A stretch of DNA of 64,000 nt from Acidobacteriota bacterium (GTDB lineage: Bacteria; Acidobacteriota; Terriglobia; Terriglobales; Acidobacteriaceae), in the NCBI GenBank assembly GCA_013289795.1, contig JABCZH010000005.1, forward strand, positions 124,001-188,000, in the 5' to 3' direction. The position numbers were made by a program, and so were the translations under genes. The notes under the pieces are model-generated. The model did not search any database, was not told the origin of the DNA, and saw only the letters and a program-made list of their open reading frames with translations. Shown here piece after piece: positions 8,238 to 16,942 of the stretch. How positions within the stretch are numbered: position 1 is the first letter of the stretch; each line of letters opens with the position of its first letter.

Positions 8238-11018
8238 GTGCCCCCGAAGCGAAAACCTGTGGTTGAAGCGGCCACGCCCGCTGGACCAGCCATCGTCAAA
8301 CCTTCTGCCGATCCCAATCGCATTTTCCTGATTGATGCCATGTCATTCATTTTCCGCGCTTATCATGCCATGGCGCGGCAGCGGGGGATGTCTACGAAGT
8401 CGGGCGTGCCTACCGCAGCGGTTTACGTTTTTGTAAACATGTTGCGCAAGTTGCGGGATGACTTCTCGCCGCAATATCTTGCCGCGGTGTTTGATGTTGC
8501 TGCACCCACGTTTCGCGATCAGCAGGCGGAAGGGTTTACGACTGTGCGGAAGTTCGATCTCAAGAGCCAGACCTTCCAGCAGGTGGAGTATCACGGCTAC
8601 AAGGCGAACCGCTCCGAAATGCCCGGAGATCTGGCGCAGCAGATACCGTACATACGCCGGGCCTTGCAGGCCTACCGCATTCCTATTCTTCAGATGCCGG
8701 GTTACGAGGCGGACGACGTGATTGGGACGCTGGCGCGTAAGGCGGCGGAAAAGTTGCATCCGGTGTACGTGGTCTCGAGCGATAAAGACATGCTGCAACT
8801 TGTGAACGACCGCGTACAGGTGCTGAATCCGCCCAAGGACAACTTGATCTGCGATGCACAGAAGGTGGAAGAGATTCTGGGAGTGCCTCCGGAGCGAGTG
8901 GTGGATGTGATGGCCTTGCGCGGCGACTCGGTTGACAACATTCCGGGTGCGCCGGGGATTGGCGACAAAGGCTCGGTGGACCTGATTCAGCGATTCGGGA
9001 CGGTAGAGCAGGCGCTGGAGCGGGCGGCGGAAGTGGAGAAAAAGACATATCGCGAATCGCTGCAAAACAATCGTGACAATATTTTGCTCAGCAAACAGCT
9101 GGTGACCATCGACTGCAACGTTCCGGTTGAGCTCGACGAGAACGCGATGAAGATGGGGGAGCCGGACCGGGAAGCGCTGCGCGAGCTGTTTACTGAGCTA
9201 GAGTTCACGTCGCTCTTGAAAGAGTTGTTGCCAATTGCCGAGGCAGGCGAAGCACATTACAGCGACGCGAAATCGGCGGCCGATGTGGAAGTGGTGCTGC
9301 GAGCGGTTCCTACGGGCGGTGCGCTGGCGGTCGCGGTGGAAGCAGAGTCAGAAATCGCGAATGAAGAGGAAGAAGATCCGGACGAATCAGAAACTGGGAT
9401 GCTGCCGCTGTTAGCGGAAGCAACGCCGGCGGCGCGAGCCCGTAATCTGGCTATTTCGGCGGAGCCGGGAGCGGCGGTGACGGTGTCAGCGGAAGCTGAA
9501 GCCGCGGCGTCGAAGTTGCGCGCAGCATTGGCGGATGCCAGCCTCCCGAAAGCCATTCATGATTGGAAGGCGGCTGCTCATGCGGTTGAGCCGACAGGGA
9601 TGGACGTACGCGGCGTGCAGCATGATCCGATGCTGTATTCGTATTTGCTGGACCCCACGTATCCATCGCACCGGCTGGCCGATGTGGCTCTGCGGCGTTT
9701 CAATATGAAGCTCAGCGGGGGATTGGCTGAGGCGGCCGACGTCACTGGCAGGCTGGCGACGGCGCTCCGCACGGAGGTGGAGCAAGCCGGGCTGCTCAAA
9801 CTTTACCAGGAGATCGACCTGCCGCTGGTGCCAGTGTTGACGCGGATGGAGCACGCCGGGGTCAAGATTGATCGCAAGAACCTGGCGGAGATGTCGTCGC
9901 GGCTGGAGCTCGAGATCGCGGCGAAAGCGAAAGAGATTTACGAGTCGGCGGGGCACGAGTTCAATATCAGTTCACCCAAGCAACTGGGCGATGTGCTGTT
10001 CAATAAACTGAACCTGCCCAAGCCGGTGAAATACGGGAAAGGGAAGACTATTTCGACGGCGGTTGATGTGCTTGAGGGGCTTGCAGAAGATCATGCAGTA
10101 CCACGCATGGTGCTGGATTATCGCCAGCTCACTAAACTGAAATCGACTTATGTGGACGCGCTGCCAGCGTTGCTAAACCCATCGACCGGGCGCTTGCACA
10201 CTACTTTCGGTCAGACCGGAACCGCCACGGGCCGGCTGTCTTCGACTAATCCCAATCTTCAGAACATCCCCATTCGGACTGAACTCGGGCGGGAGATTCG
10301 AGCTGCATTTACGGCGGAGCCGGGACACGTGCTGCTGGCAGCGGACTATTCGCAGATCGAATTGCGGCTGCTGGCGCATTTTTCGCAGGATCCGCTGCTG
10401 GTGGAGGCTTATCGTCGCGGCGATGACATTCACACGCTGACTGCTTCGCAGGTGTTTGACGTGCCGCCGCTGATGGTGAGACCAGACCATCGGCGGCAGG
10501 CTAAAGTGGTGAATTTCGGGATTGTGTATGGGTTATCGGCGTTTGGTTTGTCGCAGAGCCTGGGGATTGAGCCGGCCGAGGCGCGACGATTCATCGATGC
10601 GTATTTCGAGAAGTACGCGGGAGTGCGGAAATTCAGACAACAGATCCTGGAAGATGCTCGTCGCACACAGAGAGTGACTACACTGTTTGGACGGGTGCGA
10701 CCGATTCCCGACATCAACAGCAAGAACGTTAACCTGCGCGGATTTGCCGAGCGAACGGCGGTGAATACGCCCCTGCAGGGCACGGCGGCGGATTTGATCA
10801 AGATTGCGATGATCCGCATTGACGGGGAATTGCTTGAGCGGGGAATGAAATCAAGAATGACCTTGCAGGTGCATGACGAACTGGTGTTTGAAGTGCCGGA
10901 GGCGGAGGTCGATGTCATGCGATCTTTAGTGAAGGAACGGATGGAACAGGTGCATGCCTTGACCGTGCCCCTGCTGGTGGAAATGGGAGTGGGAACGAAT
11001 TGGCGGGATATGGAGTAA
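8238..11018 (+). CDS. polA: DNA polymerase I
   Basis: At 926 residues this is a full-length DNA polymerase I for Okazaki-fragment processing and repair. The 5'-3' exonuclease domain covers about residues 28-320 with FLIDAMSFIFRAYHA, YEADDVIGT and the helix-hairpin-helix MALRGDSVDNIPGAPGIGDK. The middle domain (about 340-500) has no DxE exonuclease motif and contains an acidic, Ala-rich insert, so proofreading is probably lost. The polymerase domain (about 530-926) has motif A LLAADYSQIELRLLAH, the O-helix RRQAKVVNFGIVYGLS and motif C LQVHDELVFEVPE. The GTG start coincides with the predicted RNA start, so translation is probably leaderless. Confidence 0.96.
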   Translation: MPPKRKPVVEAATPAGPAIVKPSADPNRIFLIDAMSFIFRAYHAMARQRGMSTKSGVPTAAVYVFVNMLRKLRDDFSPQYLAAVFDVAAPTFRDQQAEGFTTVRKFDLKSQTFQQVEYHGYKANRSEMPGDLAQQIPYIRRALQAYRIPILQMPGYEADDVIGTLARKAAEKLHPVYVVSSDKDMLQLVNDRVQVLNPPKDNLICDAQKVEEILGVPPERVVDVMALRGDSVDNIPGAPGIGDKGSVDLIQRFGTVEQALERAAEVEKKTYRESLQNNRDNILLSKQLVTIDCNVPVELDENAMKMGEPDREALRELFTELEFTSLLKELLPIAEAGEAHYSDAKSAADVEVVLRAVPTGGALAVAVEAESEIANEEEEDPDESETGMLPLLAEATPAARARNLAISAEPGAAVTVSAEAEAAASKLRAALADASLPKAIHDWKAAAHAVEPTGMDVRGVQHDPMLYSYLLDPTYPSHRLADVALRRFNMKLSGGLAEAADVTGRLATALRTEVEQAGLLKLYQEIDLPLVPVLTRMEHAGVKIDRKNLAEMSSRLELEIAAKAKEIYESAGHEFNISSPKQLGDVLFNKLNLPKPVKYGKGKTISTAVDVLEGLAEDHAVPRMVLDYRQLTKLKSTYVDALPALLNPSTGRLHTTFGQTGTATGRLSSTNPNLQNIPIRTELGREIRAAFTAEPGHVLLAADYSQIELRLLAHFSQDPLLVEAYRRGDDIHTLTASQVFDVPPLMVRPDHRRQAKVVNFGIVYGLSAFGLSQSLGIEPAEARRFIDAYFEKYAGVRKFRQQILEDARRTQRVTTLFGRVRPIPDINSKNVNLRGFAERTAVNTPLQGTAADLIKIAMIRIDGELLERGMKSRMTLQVHDELVFEVPEAEVDVMRSLVKERMEQVHALTVPLLVEMGVGTNWRDME

Positions 11019-11055
11019 CTTTTTTCGCCGTTGTTTCACGCAGATCAACGCTGGT

Positions 11056-11247
11056 TTAGCCAGCCCTCTCTGATTCGCGTTCGGCGGCTTCGCGCAGCAT
11101 TCGGCGATCGCGGGCGCCGGCAATTCTTCTCTTCCGAACCATGCGGCGGAAAACAAATCCGTAGAGAAACCCGGCGAGTATGGCGATCACGGCCAATAGC
11201 AGGATCAGATTCCAGAGTGCGGCGGCATTGGACAGAATTGAGGTCAC
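11056..11247 (-). CDS. Small single-span membrane protein coupled to glmM
   Basis: A 63-residue protein with one membrane helix (about residues 14-37) and a strongly basic, then mixed-charge, cytoplasmic tail. Its GTG start lies one base beyond the TGA of glmM (TGATGTG), an arrangement typical of translational coupling, so it is probably the last gene of the cdaA-cdaR-glmM operon. A longer in-frame reading to 11283 would overlap glmM more and has no better start. I do not recognise a family. The reading frame and hydrophobic pattern are good, but with so short a gene the call stays moderate. Confidence 0.5.
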   Translation of the reverse strand: MTSILSNAAALWNLILLLAVIAILAGFLYGFVFRRMVRKRRIAGARDRRMLREAAERESERAG

Positions 11248-11248
11248 A

Positions 11249-12625
11249 TCAAACCCCGAGGGCGTTCTTGATGGCGCTGGCAATGTTGTGGGTCAGCGCC
11301 TGCATTCTTTCTTCGGACTCGGCCTCGACCATGACGCGGGCCAGTGCCTCGGTGCCAGAGTAGCGGACCACGACGCGTCCGTTGCCATCCAGTTCGCTTT
11401 GTGCGGCATCGATTGCGAGCTGGATTTCCGGTACCTGGACGAATGGTGTTTTCTCCCGTACACGAACGTTCTGAATCGTCTGTGGGAAGACTTTGAGATC
11501 GCCGACCAACTCCGCAAGGGGCTTACCGGTGCGGGCCAGGATCTCCATGACTCGCAAAGCGGTAAGCAAGCCGTCCCCGGTGGTGGCTTCGCCGTCGCGG
11601 AAGAGGATGTGGCCGGACTGCTCGCCGCCTAGAATCGCGCCGGTCTTCTGCATCTCCTCAAGCACGTACTTGTCACCCACGTTCGCACGCAACATCCGGA
11701 TGCCGGAGTTGCGAAGGGCGATTTCGAGGCCCATGTTTGACATGGTGGTGGCTACAACGACGGAGCCGACAAGGGCGCCGCGAGACTGCAAATCACGGGC
11801 GGCGAGCAGGAGGACGGCATCGCCATTGACCACGTGGCCATCGGCATCGCTGAATAGCACGCGATCGGCATCTCCGTCGAAGGTGACGCCGAGGCCGAAT
11901 TGACAGCGTTTCTGGGCGATGGTTTTGGCCAAGACTTCGGGATGCAGCGCGCCACAGTTCTGGTTGATGTTGCGGCCGTCGGGCGAGGCGCCGATGAACG
12001 TTGCTTGAATTCCGAGGGCGCGGAAAAGTTCTGGCGCTTCAGCGGTGGCGGCGCCATTGGCACAATCTGCCAACACTTTCAGTCGGCTCAGATCAGTTTT
12101 CACGCTACCTTGGAGCCACTCGATATAGGCACGTCTGAGGCTGCGCTCTCCCGGCAGACTCGCAGGGGGCTTGGCCGCGGAGGACGCCACCCGTTCGGGG
12201 TTTTGCAGTAGGGCGAATATTTCCTGTTCGATGGCCAATTCGCGAGCGTCCGGAAGCTTGTAGCCATCGCCGGAGAACACTTTAATTCCATTGTCGGTCC
12301 AGGGATTGTGCGAGGCAGAGATCACCACCCCGGCAGCACACTTGCGCGAGCGCGCCAAATACGCCACACCGGGCGTAGTAATGACGCCGGCACTGTGTAC
12401 CTGGCAGCCGCAAGAAGCAAGCCCGAGCGAAACCTGGTCGGCGATCCAGACGCTGGATTCGCGTGTGTCCTGGCCGATGACGACACTTGCCTGGGGATGG
12501 GTGCGGACCAAGTTGTGGCCCAGGGCGCGGCCTATCAGAAAGGTGCTTTCCTGAGTTAAGGGGAATTCTCCAGCGACGCCACGAATGCCATCGGTGCCGA
12601 AGAGTTGTCGTGTCTGCGATGTCAT
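11249..12625 (-). CDS. glmM: Phosphoglucosamine mutase
   Basis: GlmM changes glucosamine-6-phosphate to glucosamine-1-phosphate on the way to UDP-GlcNAc for peptidoglycan. The 458-residue protein has the full four-domain alpha-D-phosphohexomutase pattern: LFGTDGIRGVAGEFPLT at the start, the catalytic phosphoserine loop ISASHNPWTDNGIKVFS (about residue 102), the metal-binding FDGDADRVLF (about 245), the sugar loop GEQSGHI (about 330) and the phosphate-binding RYSGTEALARVM near the end. It is ten bases after cdaR and follows cdaA, the arrangement in which c-di-AMP signalling and cell-wall precursor supply are encoded together in many bacteria. Confidence 0.96.
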   Translation of the reverse strand: MTSQTRQLFGTDGIRGVAGEFPLTQESTFLIGRALGHNLVRTHPQASVVIGQDTRESSVWIADQVSLGLASCGCQVHSAGVITTPGVAYLARSRKCAAGVVISASHNPWTDNGIKVFSGDGYKLPDARELAIEQEIFALLQNPERVASSAAKPPASLPGERSLRRAYIEWLQGSVKTDLSRLKVLADCANGAATAEAPELFRALGIQATFIGASPDGRNINQNCGALHPEVLAKTIAQKRCQFGLGVTFDGDADRVLFSDADGHVVNGDAVLLLAARDLQSRGALVGSVVVATTMSNMGLEIALRNSGIRMLRANVGDKYVLEEMQKTGAILGGEQSGHILFRDGEATTGDGLLTALRVMEILARTGKPLAELVGDLKVFPQTIQNVRVREKTPFVQVPEIQLAIDAAQSELDGNGRVVVRYSGTEALARVMVEAESEERMQALTHNIASAIKNALGV

Positions 12626-12635
12626 CCTAAATGGG

Positions 12636-13310
12636 CTACCGGGCGCCGCCGCCGGGCGCTTGCTCCATGATAACCGTAATCCGCACGGGATCAGAATGCG
12701 TCACCTGAACCAGAGGATCTGAGACGTATGCATGACGGACGAAGGTCACACGATTCATGGCTCCGCTTATGTCGATAGGATCGGTGGTAGCGGCTTCCAC
12801 AGCCTCAACCCGCCCTTTCGGGCCTGTGATAGTTACGGTTGATGGATCGCTGACTATCTGGCCGATGTGGTATCCCTGGGCGAAGCTGCCAATGACGCGC
12901 GGCTGGACGGAAACCGCGCGGGTCAGCCGCACATCAAAAGTGAGATGGAACTGGCTGGGCACGATCTGGACAACTTCCAGGCCCGCGGGCTGATGAATCT
13001 GTTGTGCGGTGAGGTCGAAGGTGCGCTCGCCGGGTTTAACGCCGTTGAACTCGATGGTGGCATAGACGTCGGAAGACTGCAGTTCGTGGATCACCCGCTC
13101 CGGACCGCGCAGCCGGATTTGTGCTTTAGGGACAATCTCGGAGCTGATTTCCAGATCCTGGGGAAGGTTGCGAATTTCGACAGGGATGTCGACTGCAACT
13201 TCCGCGATGGGGTCGCGGGCAACGGCAAGCCACAATCCCAGGGCCAGCGCAAGGGCAACCAATTTGAGGCCGAGATTGTGAAGCACCACGCGCTGGAAGA
13301 ATTCGCTCAT
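12636..13310 (-). CDS. cdaR: YbbR-domain regulator of diadenylate cyclase
   Basis: A 224-residue protein with one amino-terminal membrane helix (about residues 13-30, NLGLKLVALALALGLWLAV) followed by YbbR repeats outside the membrane, seen as recurring VDIPVEIRNLP, PAQIRLRGPE-like and TITGPKGRVE segments. In Firmicutes, CdaR binds CdaA and adjusts c-di-AMP production. The gene starts two bases after the cdaA stop and precedes glmM by ten bases, so the three are surely one operon. It is shorter than the four-repeat CdaR of Bacillus and has about two repeats. Confidence 0.85.
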   Translation of the reverse strand: MSEFFQRVVLHNLGLKLVALALALGLWLAVARDPIAEVAVDIPVEIRNLPQDLEISSEIVPKAQIRLRGPERVIHELQSSDVYATIEFNGVKPGERTFDLTAQQIHQPAGLEVVQIVPSQFHLTFDVRLTRAVSVQPRVIGSFAQGYHIGQIVSDPSTVTITGPKGRVEAVEAATTDPIDISGAMNRVTFVRHAYVSDPLVQVTHSDPVRITVIMEQAPGGGAR

Positions 13311-13312
13311 CG

Positions 13313-14188
13313 CTAGCGGTCCGTACCCTGGTTGACCGGCGAGTCTGCGGAGTGAGGGCGCGAGGTTTGCGCTTCCTCTTCGCGTGACAAGCCATGGCTT
13401 ATGGGAGTTGGGAGTGTGGCTGGGCGCACGTGATGCTGCAGCAGTTCGCCCAGGCGATTGCGCAACTGTTCCACGGTGAGGTCCCGTTCGATTTTTCCAC
13501 CGATGGTCAGGCTGATGCTGCCGGTCTCTTCCGACACCACCACGGCGATGGCGTCGGTTTCCTCGGTGACGCCAATGCCGGCGCGATGGCGGGTACCGAG
13601 CTGCGTTGACAGCACCGGGTTCATGGACAGCGGCAGGAAACAGGCGGCAGCGGCGATGCGGTCCTTCTGAATAATGACGGCGCCATCGTGCAGCGGCGCG
13701 CTGGGGCGGAAAATCGTAGCCAGCAAATCGTAGGAAAGCTTTGCATCCAGGGGCACTCCGCTCTCGATGTAGGTACGCAGGCCGATCTCACGCTCGATGA
13801 CCATGAGCGCGCCAGTCTGGTTCTGACAAAAGAGGTTGGCAGCCAGCACGATGTCATCGTAAGCGTCTTCTTCCGCGGCTCCGGAAGAGTTGAAAGTGAG
13901 TTTGCGTCCGAGGCGGGTTAAAGCTTGGCGAATTTCGGCGGCAAAGACCACGATCAGGGCAAAGACAGTGTAGGGAAGCAGGGTGCTGATCAGCCAATTC
14001 AGCGTAGTGAGCTGGCCAAAGCGCGACAGGTAGAACGCGAGGCCCAATGCGGCCACACCCACCAGCATGAGGGAAGCCCGCGTCCCTTTAACGAGTACCA
14101 ACAACTCATAAATGATGACGGCGACCAGCAGAATGTCGATGACCGAGGTCACCGTGAGTCGCGGCCAGGCTGCTATGAACTGCGTCAC
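13313..14188 (-). CDS. cdaA: Membrane-bound diadenylate cyclase CdaA
   Basis: CdaA makes cyclic di-AMP from two ATP. The 291-residue protein has three amino-terminal membrane helices (about residues 10-105) and the DisA_N cyclase domain (about 115-255) with both catalytic motifs: DGA in LHDGAVIIQ and RHR in GTRHRAGIGVTEETDA. A variable 35-residue Pro/Ser-rich tail ends the protein. The GTG start has GAGG about five bases upstream. A TACAAT box at about 14232-14237 on the minus strand is the likely operon promoter. The following cdaR and glmM genes confirm the CdaA type over DisA or CdaS. Confidence 0.93.
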   Translation of the reverse strand: MTQFIAAWPRLTVTSVIDILLVAVIIYELLVLVKGTRASLMLVGVAALGLAFYLSRFGQLTTLNWLISTLLPYTVFALIVVFAAEIRQALTRLGRKLTFNSSGAAEEDAYDDIVLAANLFCQNQTGALMVIEREIGLRTYIESGVPLDAKLSYDLLATIFRPSAPLHDGAVIIQKDRIAAAACFLPLSMNPVLSTQLGTRHRAGIGVTEETDAIAVVVSEETGSISLTIGGKIERDLTVEQLRNRLGELLQHHVRPATLPTPISHGLSREEEAQTSRPHSADSPVNQGTDR

Positions 14189-14289
14189 TCGAGCCTCTTT
14201 TCGATGGGAACCGCCGCTCGAAAAACTAGTCTCATTGTAATCCAGGGTTGCAAAATCGCAGGGCGAATAGAAACCAGCGGAGGTGGAGA

Positions 14290-15132
14290 TTACTTTACGG
14301 CCGAGCGGGCGTTCAGTACTTCCACTTGCATGCCTTCAGCGGCCGCCCGCACCCGGGGATAGTAGTTGCGTGCTTCTTTGACCACTTTGTCGATGCAGGC
14401 ATCGTCGTGGTCGGGGTCATGGTGAAAAAGGATGAGCTCCTTGGCCCCACTCTCCATTACTACGTTGATGGCTTCGCGCCAGTGGCTGTGCCCCCAACCG
14501 CGCCGGTTGGCCGCGTATTCTTCCGGAAGGTATTGGGAATCGTAGATCAGAATGTCGGCCCCGGCAGCCAGCTTGCGAACGTTCTTGTCGAAGAGTGCGT
14601 GACCGGGTTCGTTGTCCGTGGCATAGACCACGACGCCGTCCCGGGTTTCCAGGCGGAACCCCATACAGCCCTGGGGATGGTTGAGCCAACTGGCTTGCAG
14701 GGTGGCTGCGTCCAGCTGAATCCGGCCTTCTTCGAGATCGTAGAAATTCTGGTGGGCCTGCATCTGCTTGAGCCCCACAGGAAAGTAGGGCGCCGCCATC
14801 TGCTCTTCAAACACCTGCTTGAGGCTACGAGTGCGGCTGGAGCAGTGAAATTCAAAGTGGTTCTCGGCATTGTCATACAGCGGCCCAAAGAACGGGAGCC
14901 CCTGAATGTGGTCCCAATGGAAATGGGAAACGAAGATGTGCGCAGAGACTGGGCGGCTGCCGAATTCGCGGCGAAGTGCCTGCCCCAGGACGCGGAAGCC
15001 GGTGCCACAATCGAAGATGTAGAGATGGTCTCCGACGCGCACCTCGACACAAGAGGTGTTGCCTCCATAGCGCATGTTTTCGGGCTGGGGAGCCGGCGTC
15101 GAACCGCGGACCCCCCAGAACCTGATCTGCAT
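14290..15132 (-). CDS. MBL-fold metallo-hydrolase
   Basis: A 280-residue metallo-beta-lactamase-fold protein. It has the typical beginning MQIRFWGVRGSTP, a CGTGFR segment, the metal-binding HFHWDHIQGLP (about residue 80), an Asp in YATDNEPGH (about 180), and a final His region FHHDPDHDD (about 250). It resembles the group near phosphoribosyl 1,2-cyclic phosphate phosphodiesterase (PhnP) and RNase Z-like hydrolases, but the extra HYWRE-like region (SHWREAINVV) and lack of neighbours prevent naming a substrate. It is divergent from trpE with 214 bases between. Confidence 0.8.
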   Translation of the reverse strand: MQIRFWGVRGSTPAPQPENMRYGGNTSCVEVRVGDHLYIFDCGTGFRVLGQALRREFGSRPVSAHIFVSHFHWDHIQGLPFFGPLYDNAENHFEFHCSSRTRSLKQVFEEQMAAPYFPVGLKQMQAHQNFYDLEEGRIQLDAATLQASWLNHPQGCMGFRLETRDGVVVYATDNEPGHALFDKNVRKLAAGADILIYDSQYLPEEYAANRRGWGHSHWREAINVVMESGAKELILFHHDPDHDDACIDKVVKEARNYYPRVRAAAEGMQVEVLNARSAVK

Positions 15133-15299
15133 GACGTTTCACCCGCCTGGATATTGGCTAAACAGTTATCTTGCGGCCTGTTAAGCAATCCGTCAATTCA
15201 TTCGGTGGTTACTGGTGAACATGTACCAGCCGTTACCGGGGAACTCGAGGAGCACAGGTGAAGGGCCGAAGCCTGCGAAATCAGCGTTGAAACCTCACT

Positions 15300-15305
15300 T
15301 ATAAT
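15300..15305 (+). promoter_or_regulatory. -10 box of trpE
   Basis: A perfect TATAAT lies 41 bases before the trpE ATG. No clear -35 is present. The short leader contains no visible Trp-rich peptide, so transcription attenuation by a leader peptide is unlikely. Confidence 0.5.
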
Positions 15306-15346
15306 GGGGCCTCTTCGGGGATCGCGCACTCGAAGGCAGGGAATGC

Positions 15347-16828
15347 ATGGTTACTCCGGATTATCGAGGGTTCTCGCGGCTCGCCCGCAAGGCGACATTG
15401 ATCCCGGTGTTTAAGCCCGTGGCTGCTGACCTACTGACGCCGGTCTCGGCCTTTCTGGCCATTGCGACGGGGGAGCCTGAGGCCTTTCTCCTTGAATCCG
15501 TCGAACGGGGTGAGCGGGTCGGACGTTATACGTTCCTGGGGGCGAAGCCCTACATGCGGGTGAGGGCTCAAGGCGAGGATATCGAAATACGGCAGGGCAA
15601 GAGGGTGGAACGGCGGCGCGGGAACGTCCTCGAAGTTTTGAAAGACCTGCTGCGGCAGCATCGCCTTGCTATCGCTGATAGTTTGCCGCCGTTCACTGCC
15701 GGTGCGGTCGGCTACTTCGCCTATGACAGCGTGCGGCAACTGGAGAACATTGGCGAGCGCGCGAAGGACGACCTCATGCTGCCCGATTGTGTGCTGATGT
15801 TCTTCGACCGGGTGCTGGCGTTTGACCATTTGCGGCATCAGATTCAGATCATGGCTACGGTCGATGTTTCGCGGGAGAGTCCGCGCAAGGCGTACGACAG
15901 GGCGGTGGCCGACATCGCGGCTCTGGAAAAGAAACTAGCGGCGGGATTGCGTTCGGCGCCGGGGCGGGGATCGGCGGCTCCGAGCAGGGGCAAATTGAAG
16001 ATTCAGCCCCGCACCCCTCGCAGCCGCTTCCTGCAATCGGTGGAACGTGCGAAGGAGTACACGCGGGCGGGAGACATTTTTCAAGCAGTGCTTTCGCAGC
16101 GGCTGGATTTTACTCCGGGAGTTGCGCCTTTCGATATCTACCGTGCCCTGCGCACGGTGAATCCTTCACCGTATATGTATTTCCTGCGGATGGAGGATGT
16201 CCACGTGCTGGGTTCTTCTCCGGAGATGCTGGTGCGGGCCACGGGACGCAAGCTGGAATACCGGCCTATTGCTGGGACCCGTCCTCGTGGGAATGATAAA
16301 GCAAAGGATCTGCAATTCGAGAAAGAAATGCTAGCGGACGAGAAAGAACGTGCCGAGCACGTTATGTTGGTCGATCTGGGGCGCAACGATCTCGGACGAG
16401 TGAGCGAATACGGATCGGTGAAAGTGCGCGACCTGATGTATGTGGAACGATATTCGCACGTCATGCATATCGTGTCCGCGCTCGAAGGGAAGCTGCGTTC
16501 GGACCTCGACGCGCTCGATGCCTTCGCTGCATGCTTCCCAGCTGGAACACTGACGGGAGCGCCAAAAGTGCGGGCGATGCAGATCATTGAAGAACTGGAG
16601 CCGGTGCGGCGCGGGGTGTATGGCGGATCAGTGTTGTATGCGGACTTTGCCGGCAACTTGGATTCGTGCATCGCCATTCGGACCCTCCTGATGAAGGGCA
16701 AGAAAGCTTACTTGCAGGCTGGGGCGGGGATCGTCGCCGATTCCGATGCGCAGCGGGAGTTTGAGGAGTGCATGAATAAAGCCAAGGCAGTGCTGCGGGC
16801 GGTGGAGGCGGCGAGGGGCAGGGGATAG
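15347..16828 (+). CDS. trpE: Anthranilate synthase component I
   Basis: TrpE makes anthranilate from chorismate with ammonia from the TrpG glutaminase. The 493-residue protein has the amino-terminal domain with the tryptophan feedback site LLES (FLLESVERGERVGRYTF, about residue 50) and the chorismate-binding domain with PIAGTRPRG (about 300), DLGRNDLGRV (about 340) and GTLTGAPKVRAMQIIEELEP (about 400). The LLES element favours TrpE over PabB. AGGGA lies before the ATG. Its partner trpG is 1.3 kb downstream on the other strand, so the two cannot be co-transcribed. Confidence 0.94.
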   Translation: MVTPDYRGFSRLARKATLIPVFKPVAADLLTPVSAFLAIATGEPEAFLLESVERGERVGRYTFLGAKPYMRVRAQGEDIEIRQGKRVERRRGNVLEVLKDLLRQHRLAIADSLPPFTAGAVGYFAYDSVRQLENIGERAKDDLMLPDCVLMFFDRVLAFDHLRHQIQIMATVDVSRESPRKAYDRAVADIAALEKKLAAGLRSAPGRGSAAPSRGKLKIQPRTPRSRFLQSVERAKEYTRAGDIFQAVLSQRLDFTPGVAPFDIYRALRTVNPSPYMYFLRMEDVHVLGSSPEMLVRATGRKLEYRPIAGTRPRGNDKAKDLQFEKEMLADEKERAEHVMLVDLGRNDLGRVSEYGSVKVRDLMYVERYSHVMHIVSALEGKLRSDLDALDAFAACFPAGTLTGAPKVRAMQIIEELEPVRRGVYGGSVLYADFAGNLDSCIAIRTLLMKGKKAYLQAGAGIVADSDAQREFEECMNKAKAVLRAVEAARGRG

Positions 16829-16942
16829 AGGCTGAAACACGTGTGAGCCTTTCTTCTCACAGCTCGGCTTTCCGCCGGACTATTTGCTCTAGAGATCGGG
16901 AAAGATCATGTGATAGCTTTTCGGCAAGTCTCAGGAGTATTC

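Noticed and set aside
14248-15261. Long plus-strand ORF of 337 codons
   Set aside because: It lies antisense to the MBL-hydrolase gene, which has clear motifs; high GC gives long shadow frames.
15305-15346. Trp-operon leader peptide before trpE
   Set aside because: The leader is only about 35 bases and has no short ORF with adjacent Trp codons.
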